DNA from: Acinetobacter seifertii
Lineage (GTDB): Bacteria > Pseudomonadota > Gammaproteobacteria > Pseudomonadales > Moraxellaceae
Direction of reading: 5' to 3'
Assembly: GCF_000368065.1 (NCBI RefSeq)
Contig: NZ_KB851200.1
Span: 1,295,204-1,359,203, forward strand
DNA length: 64,000 nucleotides
Shown: in pieces, positions 53,963-63,756 of the stretch
Position numbering within the stretch: position 1 is the first letter of the stretch
How the letters are laid out: each line of letters begins with the position of its first letter
Translations under genes and position numbers: made by a program
The notes under the pieces: model-generated
Seen by the model: the letters and a program-made list of their open reading frames with translations, nothing else
The model's database searches: none
Told to the model about the DNA's origin: nothing

Positions 53963-54850
53963 ATGTCTGGTGCTTTTGAATTTATCTTAGCGGGTATGTT
54001 AGTTGGTTTCTGTGTAGGGATTACAGGAGTTGGTGGTGGGTCATTAATGACACCAATTTTAATTGGTCTTTTTAGAATTGAACCTCATATCGCAATTGGT
54101 ACCGATTTACTTTATGCCGCAATTTCAAAGTTCTGTGGATCAATGGTTCACGCAAAGAAATTGAATATCGTGTGGCCTATCGTTTTATGGCTCGCAGTCG
54201 GTAGTATTCCTGCTTCTTTCGTTACCACTTGGGTACTCGAGCATTATTTAAGTCAATCTACGCACTATAAAGCCGTATTAACAATGGTGTTAGGTTTTAT
54301 GCTGACTTTGACGGGTGTTTCTATTATTTTCCGCTCTCGTATTGAGAAGTTTTTTAGTAAATTCCGCAACAAAGAAACTACTCATAGTGAAAATGAACAA
54401 TTAGCTATTCAAAATAAGCGTACCTACATTGTGATTATGGGCATCATTTTAGGTGTATTCGTAACACTATCATCTGTTGGTGCTGGTGCCTTTGGAATTA
54501 TGGCACTCGTGATTATGTTCCCGAACTTGCCAATGATTCGAATTATTGGATCAGATGTTGTACATGCCGTATTACTTACGCTAGTTGCTGGTCTTGGACA
54601 TATGAGTGCAGGTAATGTCGACTTTATGTTGCTTACATGGTTATTGGTAGGTTCAATTCCTGCAATTATTGTAGGAACATTAATTAGCTCTCGCATGCCT
54701 GAACGTTTAATCCGTAAAATTTTAGGTATCACTCTATTTGCCCTTGGTGTTAACTTTATGGTTCATCCAGTCAAAGCAAAACCGAAAGCACCTGTGGTAC
54801 AACAACAAGCTCAAGTTGCTGAAAAAACAGGCAACTCGACTGAAAGATAG
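53963..54850 (+). CDS. Sulfite exporter TauE/SafE family protein, second in window
   Basis: The 295-aa membrane protein has two half-repeats with GITGVGGGSLMTP (about 20-32) and SSVGAGAFGIMAL (about 172-184), and a hydrophilic tail rich in Ala, Pro and Gln. It is longer than the first TauE gene and is not next to sulfur genes. The ATG at 53963 is chosen over an upstream GTG; both ribosome sites are weak. The substrate is unknown. Confidence 0.8.
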   Translation: MSGAFEFILAGMLVGFCVGITGVGGGSLMTPILIGLFRIEPHIAIGTDLLYAAISKFCGSMVHAKKLNIVWPIVLWLAVGSIPASFVTTWVLEHYLSQSTHYKAVLTMVLGFMLTLTGVSIIFRSRIEKFFSKFRNKETTHSENEQLAIQNKRTYIVIMGIILGVFVTLSSVGAGAFGIMALVIMFPNLPMIRIIGSDVVHAVLLTLVAGLGHMSAGNVDFMLLTWLLVGSIPAIIVGTLISSRMPERLIRKILGITLFALGVNFMVHPVKAKPKAPVVQQQAQVAEKTGNSTER

Positions 54851-54967
54851 TAAAATCAATAGGATTTTTCCAAACTGAAATACCATGGGATGTAGTATTT
54901 TCATAATTATTTCATGGTATATTCAGTACACAAAACAACCTTTAGTATGATCGAACCAGTGACAGCA

Positions 54968-56056
54968 ATGACTACACATTTAAATTCCGTTTCAAAGCCA
55001 GATATCGACGACGTTAATATTAAAAGCATCCAAACTCTTGTAACACCAGCTGAACTTAAGTCAGAACTTCCTTTATCTGATGTTGCTTCACAAACTGTTC
55101 TAAAAGGCCGTGAAACTATTCGCGATATTTTGGATGGTTCTGATAAGCGTTTGTTTGTCGTTATTGGTCCTTGCTCTATTCATGATCCTAAAGCTGCTCA
55201 CGAATATGCTGATCGCTTAAAAGCACTAAGCGAAAAGGTTAAAGATACTCTCTATTTGGTTATGCGTGTTTATTTTGAAAAACCACGTACGACAATTGGT
55301 TGGAAAGGTCTAATCAATGATCCAGATATGAATGACTCATTTAACATCGAAAAAGGTTTACGTATTGGTCGTAAGCTTTTGCTTGAGTTAAATGAAAAAG
55401 GTTTACCTTGTGCAACTGAAGCACTTGATCCTAACTCGCCACAATACTACCAAGACTTAATTTCATGGTCTGCTATTGGTGCGCGTACAACCGAGAGCCA
55501 AACTCACCGTGAAATGTCTTCTGGTCTATCATCTCCAGTAGGTTTTAAAAATGGTACAGATGGCGGTTTAACTGTTGCAACCAATGCCATGCAGTCTGTT
55601 AAATATGGTCATAGCTTTTTAGGCTTGAACGAAGACGGTCAGGTTTCAATCATTAATACAAATGGTAACCCTTATGCGCACGTTGTATTACGTGGTGGTA
55701 ATGGTAAACCAAACTACGATGCTGGCTCTGTTGCAGAAGTAGAAACTGCTTTAGCGAAAGCAAAAGTTAGCAATAAGATCATGATTGATGCAAGTCATGC
55801 CAACTCAAATAAAGACCCGTACTTACAACCACTTGTTCTTAAAAATATTACTGAACAAATTTTAGATGGTAATAAGTCAATTGTAGGTATTATGGTTGAA
55901 AGTCACCTAAAAGGTGGCCGCCAAGATATTCCTGAAAATCTTTGTGATCTTGAATATGGTAAATCGGTAACTGATGGTTGTATCGATTGGGAAACTACTG
56001 AAAAGACATTGCTTGAAATGCATGAAGCTTTAAAAGATGTTTTACCAAACCGTTAA
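54968..56056 (+). CDS. 3-deoxy-7-phosphoheptulonate (DAHP) synthase
   Basis: The 362-aa class I DAHP synthase has FVVIGPCSIHDPKAAHEYA, RVYFEKPRTTIGWKGLINDP, GARTTESQTHREMSSG and IMIDASHANSNKD, all type I-alpha signatures. It condenses PEP and erythrose-4-phosphate, the first step to aromatic amino acids. In-frame ATGs at 54914 and 54947 are possible, but family length favours 54968. Which amino acid inhibits it cannot be read with confidence. Confidence 0.9.
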   Translation: MTTHLNSVSKPDIDDVNIKSIQTLVTPAELKSELPLSDVASQTVLKGRETIRDILDGSDKRLFVVIGPCSIHDPKAAHEYADRLKALSEKVKDTLYLVMRVYFEKPRTTIGWKGLINDPDMNDSFNIEKGLRIGRKLLLELNEKGLPCATEALDPNSPQYYQDLISWSAIGARTTESQTHREMSSGLSSPVGFKNGTDGGLTVATNAMQSVKYGHSFLGLNEDGQVSIINTNGNPYAHVVLRGGNGKPNYDAGSVAEVETALAKAKVSNKIMIDASHANSNKDPYLQPLVLKNITEQILDGNKSIVGIMVESHLKGGRQDIPENLCDLEYGKSVTDGCIDWETTEKTLLEMHEALKDVLPNR

Positions 56057-56081
56057 TTCATCTTTTTAAGATTGAAAATTA

Positions 56082-56110
56082 AGCCCTCAAAAATGAGGGC
56101 TTTTTTATTT
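56082..56110. terminator. Terminator between DAHP synthase gene and cobS
   Basis: A 9-bp stem AAGCCCTCA / TGAGGGCTT with an AAAA loop is followed by a T-run on the plus strand; convergent genes. Confidence 0.87.
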
Positions 56111-56130
56111 TGCTTGGACAAAATTTAATA

Positions 56131-56874
56131 TCAAAATAAGTAAAAATAACTCACCACAAAAGTAAAAAGCAGTACAGTTTCACTAATCTCAATTGCTGCG
56201 CCGACAGTATCGCCTGTAATACCACCTATTCGTTTTATAAATAAGTGTCTTAAATAAACAAGACTACTTAAAAAGCCAATAATCGTAATAAGCCCTTGCA
56301 ATTCCCAATACAAAGGTAATAGCAGAACAAACCCTGTTATTATCCATGAAGGAATTTTAGGTAAATGATCTGTCAAAGAACGCCCTAAACCTTTTTCACG
56401 AACATATGACGTAGTTAAAAACAAAATAGACGGTACAACGCGTCCAACCATAGGTACAAGTATTAAAAATAATGTTTGGTGTTGTTCAATCAACACATAA
56501 ATCAGTACAAATTTAAGTAAACAAATAATGACTAAGCTCAGTACTCCAATTGGACCGCAACTTGGGTCCTTCATGATTTGTAAAGTACGTTGTTTATCAC
56601 CAAAACCACCTACCCACGCATCGGCAGTATCAGCTAACCCATCTAGATGCAATCCACCAGTCAACCAAATCCATAAAGTGAGTATGATTGAGGCAAGTAG
56701 AACAATAGGGAGTTTAGCCAAAAGACAGGTGAAAATAAAAAGTATGCCACCGATAATCAGCCCAACCAGTGGATAAAACAAAATAGCTTGACCATTTTGT
56801 TGCGTCGTTGGTATTGTTTTTAACTCAATAGGCAGAACAGTTAAAAATTGCAATGCAATCCAAAAAGGTGTCAT
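56131..56874 (-). CDS. cobS: Adenosylcobinamide-GDP ribazoletransferase (cobalamin synthase)
   Basis: The 247-aa membrane protein has FWIALQFLTVLPI at the start, then GGLHLDGLADTADAWVGG and MKDPSCGPIGVL, the CobS motifs. It joins adenosylcobinamide-GDP and alpha-ribazole. It lies downstream of a phytase gene in the same direction, and beyond it cobC, cobT and cobU complete the nucleotide loop pathway. AGTGGGA precedes the ATG. Confidence 0.92.
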   Translation of the reverse strand: MTPFWIALQFLTVLPIELKTIPTTQQNGQAILFYPLVGLIIGGILFIFTCLLAKLPIVLLASIILTLWIWLTGGLHLDGLADTADAWVGGFGDKQRTLQIMKDPSCGPIGVLSLVIICLLKFVLIYVLIEQHQTLFLILVPMVGRVVPSILFLTTSYVREKGLGRSLTDHLPKIPSWIITGFVLLLPLYWELQGLITIIGFLSSLVYLRHLFIKRIGGITGDTVGAAIEISETVLLFTFVVSYFYLF

Positions 56875-56920
56875 ATCCCACTCTCTAACTGAACTATATT
56901 TAAAAATAAACTGAATTATG

Positions 56921-56957
56921 AAGAAATAAAAATGGGAATAGCAATCCCTATTCCCAT
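56921..56957 (-). terminator. Terminator of the phytase gene
   Basis: On the minus strand ATGGGAATAG / CTATTCCCAT with a 6-nt loop is followed by TTTTTATTTC. It lies between the phytase gene and cobS, so cobS probably has its own promoter. Confidence 0.85.
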
Positions 56958-56980
56958 GAAAGACTTTAAAAACTGAAAAT

Positions 56981-58549
56981 CTATTGCATTTGATAGCACT
57001 GTTTCAATTTAATGTAGTCGTAGTAAAAACTTGTTGGTGTGTAACGTGCATAATTACATGCAGACTTAAATAACGTCTCTTTTTCGTTATAGAGCATCTT
57101 CACTAAAGTATTACCTTGGTTATTTTGGTAAATATCCCACTGTACATTGGCTGCCATAGGTGAAACTACTTCACCACGCCATGTGCTTGTTGAATAGTTA
57201 TAAGTCTGGCGTAGGGGTAAAGGCTGCATCATATTATGCAGATCTAAACTGGTCGCTAGAGGAATAATAATTTCAGCATGAGCAAAACGTAAAACTGCTT
57301 TATATGGTTGGGCTTTATTTACAACCGCATCAACTTGTTGGAACAGGTCCTGTTTAAGCCCTTGAGCAATTTCACTTGTAACTTGGTTTGACTCTGTAAA
57401 ACTTGGGCCTTTTTCATAAAAATCATTGGCATCATTAAATTCAGCGTAGAATTTCGCAGCATCTAAAGGCATATATTTATCAAAATCAACACCTTTTAAC
57501 TCATCTTTCATGCCACCAGAAATAGAATAAAGTTCATAAATATAAGCCGCAGCATCTACTGCACTAGCAATGGTATTTTTACCCTTACCCTTTTCTGTAA
57601 TTTGTTCGCCTTTAGGTGAAGTTACTGTAAAAGCCCCATTATTGCTAAAACTATAACCTGTTGTGCCAAGCTTTTTAATAAAGTCTGCTTTAAAAATTGG
57701 AGTGAGTACGGTCTGAGCAGTTTTTTCTGCCTGAGGATTTTTTGATAACTCACTCAACTTTTGGGCTAAATCTTTATTGTTTGCTTCGAAATCTTGATAA
57801 GCCTGACTAGCATCATAAATTTTTTGTTGGCTAGCACTCAATGGCTGAGTCAAATCTTCAGTCGCATTTAGACTATGAAAATAAAGTTTAAAACGATCAA
57901 CACCATTATCTACAAGACTAGGAACGCTTGAACTCGATAAACTGGTATAAGACATTGGTACAATCTTATCTTTCAAGAGGGGTTGTTGCTTAATAAGTTC
58001 AGCAGTGAAGAATTTAGCACTATCCACCGCACGATCTACCCCAGAACTTTGTACCAATATAGATGCTTGAGAGTTTACAAGTATTGGTAAACGTTGTAAT
58101 AAGCGATCGGCAATGCCACGGTGTTCTAAAATACCAGTCATGGTTTCATTTCCGTAACCATATTGGCGAATACCTTCAACACCATAACCTAACAGGATAT
58201 TGGCCTTCATCATTGCTTCTAAGTCAGTACCTAACTGCTCACCTAACGGCGTTAAAGCATTTTCTACTTTTGCCTGTTTCCATAAATTATAAAGTGCTAA
58301 ATCATATTTAAGACTTGAGAGTCCTCGTGAACCATGACGTGCCACTAGCTCTGTAAAAACTGGTTGGAACCCATTGGGTGCTTGTTCATAGCTTTTTAGA
58401 TCTTGTTGCGGTTGATAAGGTGTTTTGGTTTGATAATATTTCGATGAGTTTGTAGATGGTGTAGTTTGAACTTCTTGATCATCATTGTTATTGCAAGCCG
58501 CAAGCAATAATGAGGCGGTAAGTACAGTCGTTTTAAATAAAATATTCAT
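56981..58549 (-). CDS. Lipoprotein histidine-type acid phosphatase (phytase/MINPP-like)
   Basis: The 522-aa protein has a lipoprotein signal with LLAAC (lipid at C19), the phosphohistidine motif ARHGSRG (about 69-75) and a later HAEIIIPL that matches the HAE proton-donor motif of multiple inositol-polyphosphate phosphatases. It should remove phosphate from phytate or other phospho-esters at the envelope. It interrupts the cobalamin set, between cobC and cobS, without an obvious link other than phosphatase chemistry. Confidence 0.85.
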   Translation of the reverse strand: MNILFKTTVLTASLLLAACNNNDDQEVQTTPSTNSSKYYQTKTPYQPQQDLKSYEQAPNGFQPVFTELVARHGSRGLSSLKYDLALYNLWKQAKVENALTPLGEQLGTDLEAMMKANILLGYGVEGIRQYGYGNETMTGILEHRGIADRLLQRLPILVNSQASILVQSSGVDRAVDSAKFFTAELIKQQPLLKDKIVPMSYTSLSSSSVPSLVDNGVDRFKLYFHSLNATEDLTQPLSASQQKIYDASQAYQDFEANNKDLAQKLSELSKNPQAEKTAQTVLTPIFKADFIKKLGTTGYSFSNNGAFTVTSPKGEQITEKGKGKNTIASAVDAAAYIYELYSISGGMKDELKGVDFDKYMPLDAAKFYAEFNDANDFYEKGPSFTESNQVTSEIAQGLKQDLFQQVDAVVNKAQPYKAVLRFAHAEIIIPLATSLDLHNMMQPLPLRQTYNYSTSTWRGEVVSPMAANVQWDIYQNNQGNTLVKMLYNEKETLFKSACNYARYTPTSFYYDYIKLKQCYQMQ

Positions 58550-58673
58550 AAGTCAGATGAGGTATTAATAAGAAATGTCCCTAGCTTAGTTTTTAGCAAT
58601 TACAGTTCTATTAAACGGACTTAAATATCTATATAAAAATAATAACTTACAATTGTATAAAAATATAAAACCA

Positions 58674-59273
58674 CTATTTCAAGATAAAAGTTAATTGTTC
58701 TTCTTCTTCAAAAAATTCGAATGAGTATAATTTTCCAAGTTCTGCCTGCATTTTTAACAAGTCATCTAAAGGTTGTTGCCGTGCTAAGCAAGACAATAGC
58801 TTAATCACGCCTCCATGCGTAACAACCAATGCACGTTGCCAGTTTTGTTTTCGCATCTCTAAGAGTAAATCTTGAAAGCCTCTCAAAATCCTCGTTTGAA
58901 ATTGTATTAAGGTTTCTGCCTGTGGTGGACAATATTGACTCGGTTTCTGCCAGAAATTTACAAGTAGTTCGGGTGAAGTTTCGTAAATTTGCTGAGTTGA
59001 TACACCCTCCCACTCACCAAAATACATTTCCTTTAAGTCATGATTTAGACGTAAAGGCAGCTGAGTTGTCTTTGCAAGTTGTTCAGCAAAACAAGCACAC
59101 CGTTTTAATGAAGAACTTACAATGACATCCCATGTCTGGTCTGTAACTTGCTCAATGGTTGACTGCATTTGCTGCCAACCTTTTGCGGTTAACTCATCAT
59201 CCAAATGCCCACGTAGAGTATGGCTATACTGACTTTCGCCATGTCTGAGTAAATCGATTCTAAATTTACCCAA
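58674..59273 (-). CDS. cobC: Alpha-ribazole phosphatase-like histidine phosphatase
   Basis: The 199-aa phosphoglycerate-mutase-type phosphatase has DLLRHGES at the start and VVTHGGVIKLL for the second catalytic histidine. By position after cobU and cobT it should be CobC, which removes the 5'-phosphate from alpha-ribazole phosphate. The start is a TTG at 59273 with GGGG 5-6 nt upstream, overlapping the cobT stop by 8 bp. Confidence 0.87.
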   Translation of the reverse strand: MGKFRIDLLRHGESQYSHTLRGHLDDELTAKGWQQMQSTIEQVTDQTWDVIVSSSLKRCACFAEQLAKTTQLPLRLNHDLKEMYFGEWEGVSTQQIYETSPELLVNFWQKPSQYCPPQAETLIQFQTRILRGFQDLLLEMRKQNWQRALVVTHGGVIKLLSCLARQQPLDDLLKMQAELGKLYSFEFFEEEEQLTFILK

Positions 59274-60321
59274 TTTTATCCCCGCTTACAGCAGCTTGGG
59301 CAAAGGTAGCCATTTGATTATGTAATACACATGCCATTTTAACTAATGCCAATGCAGCACCAGCACCACTACCTTCACCTAAACGCAAGTTCATCTTTAA
59401 AATCGGGTCAGCATTGAGCTCTTGTAAAATACGGCGGTGGCCATACTCAGCCGATTGATGACCGAATAACATCCAGTCACGTACTTTAGGGTTCATCCGC
59501 ACAGCGCATAAAGCGGCTACAGAACTAATAAAACCATCCACAATAATTGGTAAACCCACTTGTGCACATCGAATATAAGCACCGGTAATTGCGGCAATTT
59601 CCAAACCACCTACGGCGCATAATGTTTTGAAGACATCACCAACGACATGTTTATGATGAAGTTCTATAGCTTTCTCAATGACTTCAATTTTATGTCTTAA
59701 CTGATCGGCACCTATTCCTGTCCCAACTCCAGTCAATTGCTCGGCAGTATCATTTAGTAAAAGACAAGCTAAGGCAGAAGCAGAACAGGTATTCCCGATT
59801 CCCATTTCACCTGCAATATAAATATCTGCGCCGTCGGCTTTTGCAGTATCTACACTATTTTTTCCTAACTCTAGCGCAGCACGGCATTCATCAGCATTCA
59901 TTGCGGCTTGTTTAGCAAAATTTGCAGTCCCAGCACGAATACAGTGACGTTCAACACCTGAGTATTCATATGCTTCGCCCACTGTGCCACAGTCAATCAC
60001 TTGTAAATGAGCTTCATGATATTTAGCAAGTACACTAATTGCTGCGCCACCCGTCGTGAAGTTTTGCAACATTTGACGGGTAACAGCTTGAGGATATGCA
60101 GAGATATTTTCTTCAACTACGCCATGATCGCCTGCAAAAATTGTGATCCATGGATGGTTAACATGAGGATGTGCATTTGATTGTAAACTAGCAAGTGTAA
60201 TTGCAATCTGCTCTAAATCACCTAAGGCACCAGTAGGTTTAGTGAGCTGGAGTTGATGTTGCTCAGCTTGTTGTTTTGCATCCAGATTAGGTTGCTTTAC
60301 AGTTTCTAACCACCAGTTCAT
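59266..60321 (-). CDS. cobT: Nicotinate-nucleotide-dimethylbenzimidazole phosphoribosyltransferase
   Basis: The 351-aa protein has KPTGALGDLE near the start, ITIFAGDHGVVEENISAYPQ, GEMGIGNTCSASAL and the C-terminal LRLGEGSGAGAAL, all CobT motifs; the catalytic glutamate lies in GEGSGAG. It activates dimethylbenzimidazole for cobalamin. The ATG at 60321 follows AGGTGAG, which is inside the cobU end, so an upstream in-frame start is not preferred. Confidence 0.93.
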   Translation of the reverse strand: MNWWLETVKQPNLDAKQQAEQHQLQLTKPTGALGDLEQIAITLASLQSNAHPHVNHPWITIFAGDHGVVEENISAYPQAVTRQMLQNFTTGGAAISVLAKYHEAHLQVIDCGTVGEAYEYSGVERHCIRAGTANFAKQAAMNADECRAALELGKNSVDTAKADGADIYIAGEMGIGNTCSASALACLLLNDTAEQLTGVGTGIGADQLRHKIEVIEKAIELHHKHVVGDVFKTLCAVGGLEIAAITGAYIRCAQVGLPIIVDGFISSVAALCAVRMNPKVRDWMLFGHQSAEYGHRRILQELNADPILKMNLRLGEGSGAGAALALVKMACVLHNQMATFAQAAVSGDKIG

Positions 60322-60322
60322 T

Positions 60323-60841
60323 TTACTTCTCACCTTTTAAAATCATTGGAAAACCAGCTACACAAAACACAACTTTATCTGCAATTTGCCCTAACGCTTG
60401 ATGTAATCTTCCCGCTTCATCGACAAAACGGCGACTAATCTCGCCGAGTGGGACAACACCAAGCCCTGTTTCATTACTTACTAAAATAATTTCTGACTCA
60501 AGTGTAGTTAAAACTTTTAATAGTTGCTCACACTCAAATTGTTGAACACTTTGATCTTCTAAAAGTAACAAATTGGTTAACCAAAGAGTTAAACAATCTA
60601 CCAAAATAATTTGATTAGGTTGATCAATTTTTTTCAGAGCATTTGCTAAAAATAATGGTTCTTCAATTAAGGACCAATGTGCAGGACGCTGATTTTGATG
60701 ATGTGCAATTCGACTTTGCATTTCTGGATCAAGCGCTTGCGCTGTCGCCACATAAGTCACAGGTAATTGTGTAGATATTGCCGTTTGTTCAGCGAGTCGA
60801 CTTTTGCCAGAGCGGGCACCGCCCAAAATCAGTTGCAACAT
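60323..60841 (-). CDS. cobU: Adenosylcobinamide kinase/guanylyltransferase
   Basis: The 172-aa bifunctional enzyme has the P-loop GGARSGKS (7-14) and LVDCLTLWLTNLL. It phosphorylates and guanylylates adenosylcobinamide. The gene overlaps the upstream 2H phosphoesterase gene by 13 bp and is followed by cobT after 1 bp. No corrin ring genes are in the window, in line with cobinamide salvage and no full synthesis here. Confidence 0.93.
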   Translation of the reverse strand: MLQLILGGARSGKSRLAEQTAISTQLPVTYVATAQALDPEMQSRIAHHQNQRPAHWSLIEEPLFLANALKKIDQPNQIILVDCLTLWLTNLLLLEDQSVQQFECEQLLKVLTTLESEIILVSNETGLGVVPLGEISRRFVDEAGRLHQALGQIADKVVFCVAGFPMILKGEK

Positions 60842-61455
60842 GAATCACCTAAAAACAAATGCTGATACGAAAACAGCTTACCTTGTAAAGTTTGAGCTTC
60901 ATAAAAACCAAACGTTAAATGCTCAACTTTCAGTTCAAATTCAGCGTTTTTGTATTGTACAGGTAATTGAGAAATTTTTTGCAAAATCAAATCACTACTA
61001 CAAATGTTTTTATATAAGCCTAAGGTGATATGGGGATAGTAATCTAAAGCAGCAATTTCATTAGAAACTATGCCTAATTTTTGACGTATGTGAGATAAAA
61101 CATTATCGGTATCTTGGATTTCTACAAATAAAGCACTACTAAAACTATCAACTGAACCAATTTTTAATCGAAATGGTGAAATATTTTCTTTTTTTAAAAT
61201 TTCTCTTTGTTTTGAGAAATCATGGAAACTAAAGTCATCACTATAAACACTAGGTTCATGGGTTAAAAATCCACATATAAATAATGTGACATGATATTGA
61301 CGATTATTCGGTTCTAATAAAAATTCTGAAAAATGTGTACGTAAGACATCTAGATAATCAACTAATTTCTGATCATTAATCTCTAGATACCATAAAGCAT
61401 AATTTTGACGTCCTAGGTGCCATTCCGGATAATCCCGTATAGTCGTTGGCACCAT
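60829..61455 (-). CDS. 2H phosphoesterase superfamily protein at the head of the cob operon
   Basis: The 208-aa protein has two HxT motifs, YHVTLFICG and YYPHITLGLY, spaced as in 2H phosphodiesterases (RNA ligase/cyclic phosphodiesterase fold). No family name is clear beyond that. The ATG at 61455 is chosen; an in-frame GTG at 61479 is possible and neither has a good ribosome site. It overlaps cobU by 13 bp, so the two are translated together. A role with cyclic phosphates or a cobalamin intermediate is only a guess. Confidence 0.7.
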   Translation of the reverse strand: MVPTTIRDYPEWHLGRQNYALWYLEINDQKLVDYLDVLRTHFSEFLLEPNNRQYHVTLFICGFLTHEPSVYSDDFSFHDFSKQREILKKENISPFRLKIGSVDSFSSALFVEIQDTDNVLSHIRQKLGIVSNEIAALDYYPHITLGLYKNICSSDLILQKISQLPVQYKNAEFELKVEHLTFGFYEAQTLQGKLFSYQHLFLGDSCCN

Positions 61456-61560
61456 GAACGTCGTAGGTTTTAGCAGCACAGTTTTAATTCAAAGTCACTT
61501 AAGTTTTGTATTAAAACATGTTTGCCTTTTAATTGTAGAGTGTTAAATCATTAAATGCCT

Positions 61561-63708
61561 TCAGACATATTGGGTAGCTGTCGTTCTGGCTTTGTTAGTT
61601 TTCATATCCAAAAGCTGTTGGTCTTGTTCAGAAAACAAATACTGAATGTTTTGGACCAAATCAACTTCAAGCTGTCTTTTTTGAGTCATATTCAGATCTA
61701 ATTTTAGAATTTGTTGCTGTAAATGATGAATAGCAGCATTATCATCAATTTCTAAAAATTGAATCGCATAGGCATAACCTAGAGCAGTACCTTTTAATAA
61801 ATTCTTATAAGGTAAATCATGACCTATGTTCATTTCAATTGATGCCATGACACGTTCATTATGGTTGAGTTTGCGTAATGGATCTCGAGCTACTCGTTGG
61901 CACGGATCTTTAAATGCATATTCACATGAGTCTAGAAAACTTTGAGCCATTCGGTTCAGATCTTTTGCATAGTTAGGCAATACAATTGCAAGCCCCTGTT
62001 TTACTTCTGTAATTAAGTTTTCTGCAAATGCTTTTACTGAATGATCACCCATAGCAATCCCAATAGATTCATAACCCATTAAAGATGCATACCAAGCAAG
62101 CATCGCATGCACGCCGTTCCATAGGCGGTTTTTAATAAGTTGAATATCTGTAATTTGTTCAACCAATACAACCTGACGTAGCTTTTCGAGTAAAGGACTG
62201 CCTTTTTCAATATAAATTGGCATATCCGTTTCACTGTGGAATAAGATTAAATCCATACTTTGTAAGATATGACCAGGTTGGAAATTACGACGCATATTTT
62301 CAACATAAACCGATGCATTGTTTTGCTGATCTTGAGTCAGTTTATTGCAGTCTTCAATTTCAATTTGATCTTCTTGTTCAACATCTTCTAAATGCTGTTC
62401 AAGGAAATTATGCTTAATACGAAGTTGTCGATATAAATTCTGATTAGAAAGTTTTGAAACCATTCGGTTTACTACAGTGTCACAAAAGTAATGCTCTTTT
62501 AAAATATGTTCAGTCACATCCTCATCATTCGTTAACTCTAATATAGCTTCACGAAGATGCTTCATCACTAAATATTTAGCACCCACTTTATTTAAAATAA
62601 TTAAAAAAGTTAGCGGTTCTATACATGTTTCAAGTGGCGAGTTAAAACGGGCGTATAGTCCTTTGGCTATCATTTTTGATTCAGCTTCAATCGCTTGCTC
62701 TGGCAAACAAAGTGCAATCAAACTTGAATGAGTATACATCTCTAACATTTGTTGCTCATTGTCAGAGTCAACAATCGTCATATTCTCAATACGTTCATCA
62801 TAAGAAAATTGTCCATAGCGAATACTATAGGTTCCAAACGCATTTACGGCCTCGCGAAAAAGACTATTACGAGTTGAAGCAATTATTTTTCTTGGTTTTG
62901 TATATCCATCCCAATGTGACAATATTTGAGCTATATATCCCCCACCAATAGCACCGAAGCCATGTATTCCAACCGTAAGTTGATTAAGACTCTGTGGAAA
63001 AGGTTCTTGTAATTCCGGCATATCCATAACAGGAATGAACTGGTCAAGATCGGTTAAAAAGTCATACATCTGATCATAATAAAAATCTGCTTTTTCGAGC
63101 ATTTCATCATTTGGCTCTTTAATATCCTTTAATAAAATCGTTAGACCCTCAGATGTGTAAGCTGAGGTTAGACCATTTTCAGAATCTTCAAACATTAAAC
63201 ATTGCTTAGTGTTTAAATTAAGTTGGCTTGCTGCTTTTAAAAATATTTCAGGATGAGGTTTCCCCTGTTCTACTTCATCACCACAAGTAATCACATCAAA
63301 GAACTTATAAACATTGGCATTTATTAAATATTCTTCGGCAATTGCTCTACGACTTGAAGTGGCTACGGCCATTCTTAAACCAGATTTTCTTAAACGTTCA
63401 AGAACTTGAACTAATCCCTTTTTAATAGGCACGCCGTGTTTACGAATATGCTCAAGCTCCATCTCATCAGCTCTTTTTCTTATTTCTTTATACGGAACAT
63501 CTACCCCATATAAACGTTGTGCTAGTTTTTCTGCTGTTGTCGCACTTAAACCCAAACATTGCATTAAATATTCGTGTGAAAACTCCTGCCCAATCAGCTC
63601 TTGAGATGCTTGTTGCAATGTTTGAAACCGTAAGCGCTCAGTGTCAAACATTGTCCCATCCATATCAAAGATAGCTCCATGAACAGGTTTTCCATGAAAA
63701 ATAAGCAC
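61561..63708 (-). CDS. mtlD: Bifunctional mannitol-1-phosphate phosphatase/dehydrogenase
   Basis: The 715-aa fusion has an N-terminal HAD phosphatase domain (1-210) with FDMDGTMFD, ATSSRR and KPHPE motifs and a C-terminal mannitol-1-phosphate dehydrogenase (about 235 on) with HGFGAIGGGYIAQ. The Acinetobacter enzyme turns fructose-6-phosphate into mannitol, a compatible solute made under salt stress. The start is set at a GTG (63708), because AGAGG lies 7 nt upstream; an in-frame ATG at 63732 has a poor site. Confidence 0.9.
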   Translation of the reverse strand: MLIFHGKPVHGAIFDMDGTMFDTERLRFQTLQQASQELIGQEFSHEYLMQCLGLSATTAEKLAQRLYGVDVPYKEIRKRADEMELEHIRKHGVPIKKGLVQVLERLRKSGLRMAVATSSRRAIAEEYLINANVYKFFDVITCGDEVEQGKPHPEIFLKAASQLNLNTKQCLMFEDSENGLTSAYTSEGLTILLKDIKEPNDEMLEKADFYYDQMYDFLTDLDQFIPVMDMPELQEPFPQSLNQLTVGIHGFGAIGGGYIAQILSHWDGYTKPRKIIASTRNSLFREAVNAFGTYSIRYGQFSYDERIENMTIVDSDNEQQMLEMYTHSSLIALCLPEQAIEAESKMIAKGLYARFNSPLETCIEPLTFLIILNKVGAKYLVMKHLREAILELTNDEDVTEHILKEHYFCDTVVNRMVSKLSNQNLYRQLRIKHNFLEQHLEDVEQEDQIEIEDCNKLTQDQQNNASVYVENMRRNFQPGHILQSMDLILFHSETDMPIYIEKGSPLLEKLRQVVLVEQITDIQLIKNRLWNGVHAMLAWYASLMGYESIGIAMGDHSVKAFAENLITEVKQGLAIVLPNYAKDLNRMAQSFLDSCEYAFKDPCQRVARDPLRKLNHNERVMASIEMNIGHDLPYKNLLKGTALGYAYAIQFLEIDDNAAIHHLQQQILKLDLNMTQKRQLEVDLVQNIQYLFSEQDQQLLDMKTNKARTTATQYV

Positions 63709-63756
63709 GTTTTTACCTCTTTTTTTGATCATGTTTTATTCAGGGTATACAAAAAA

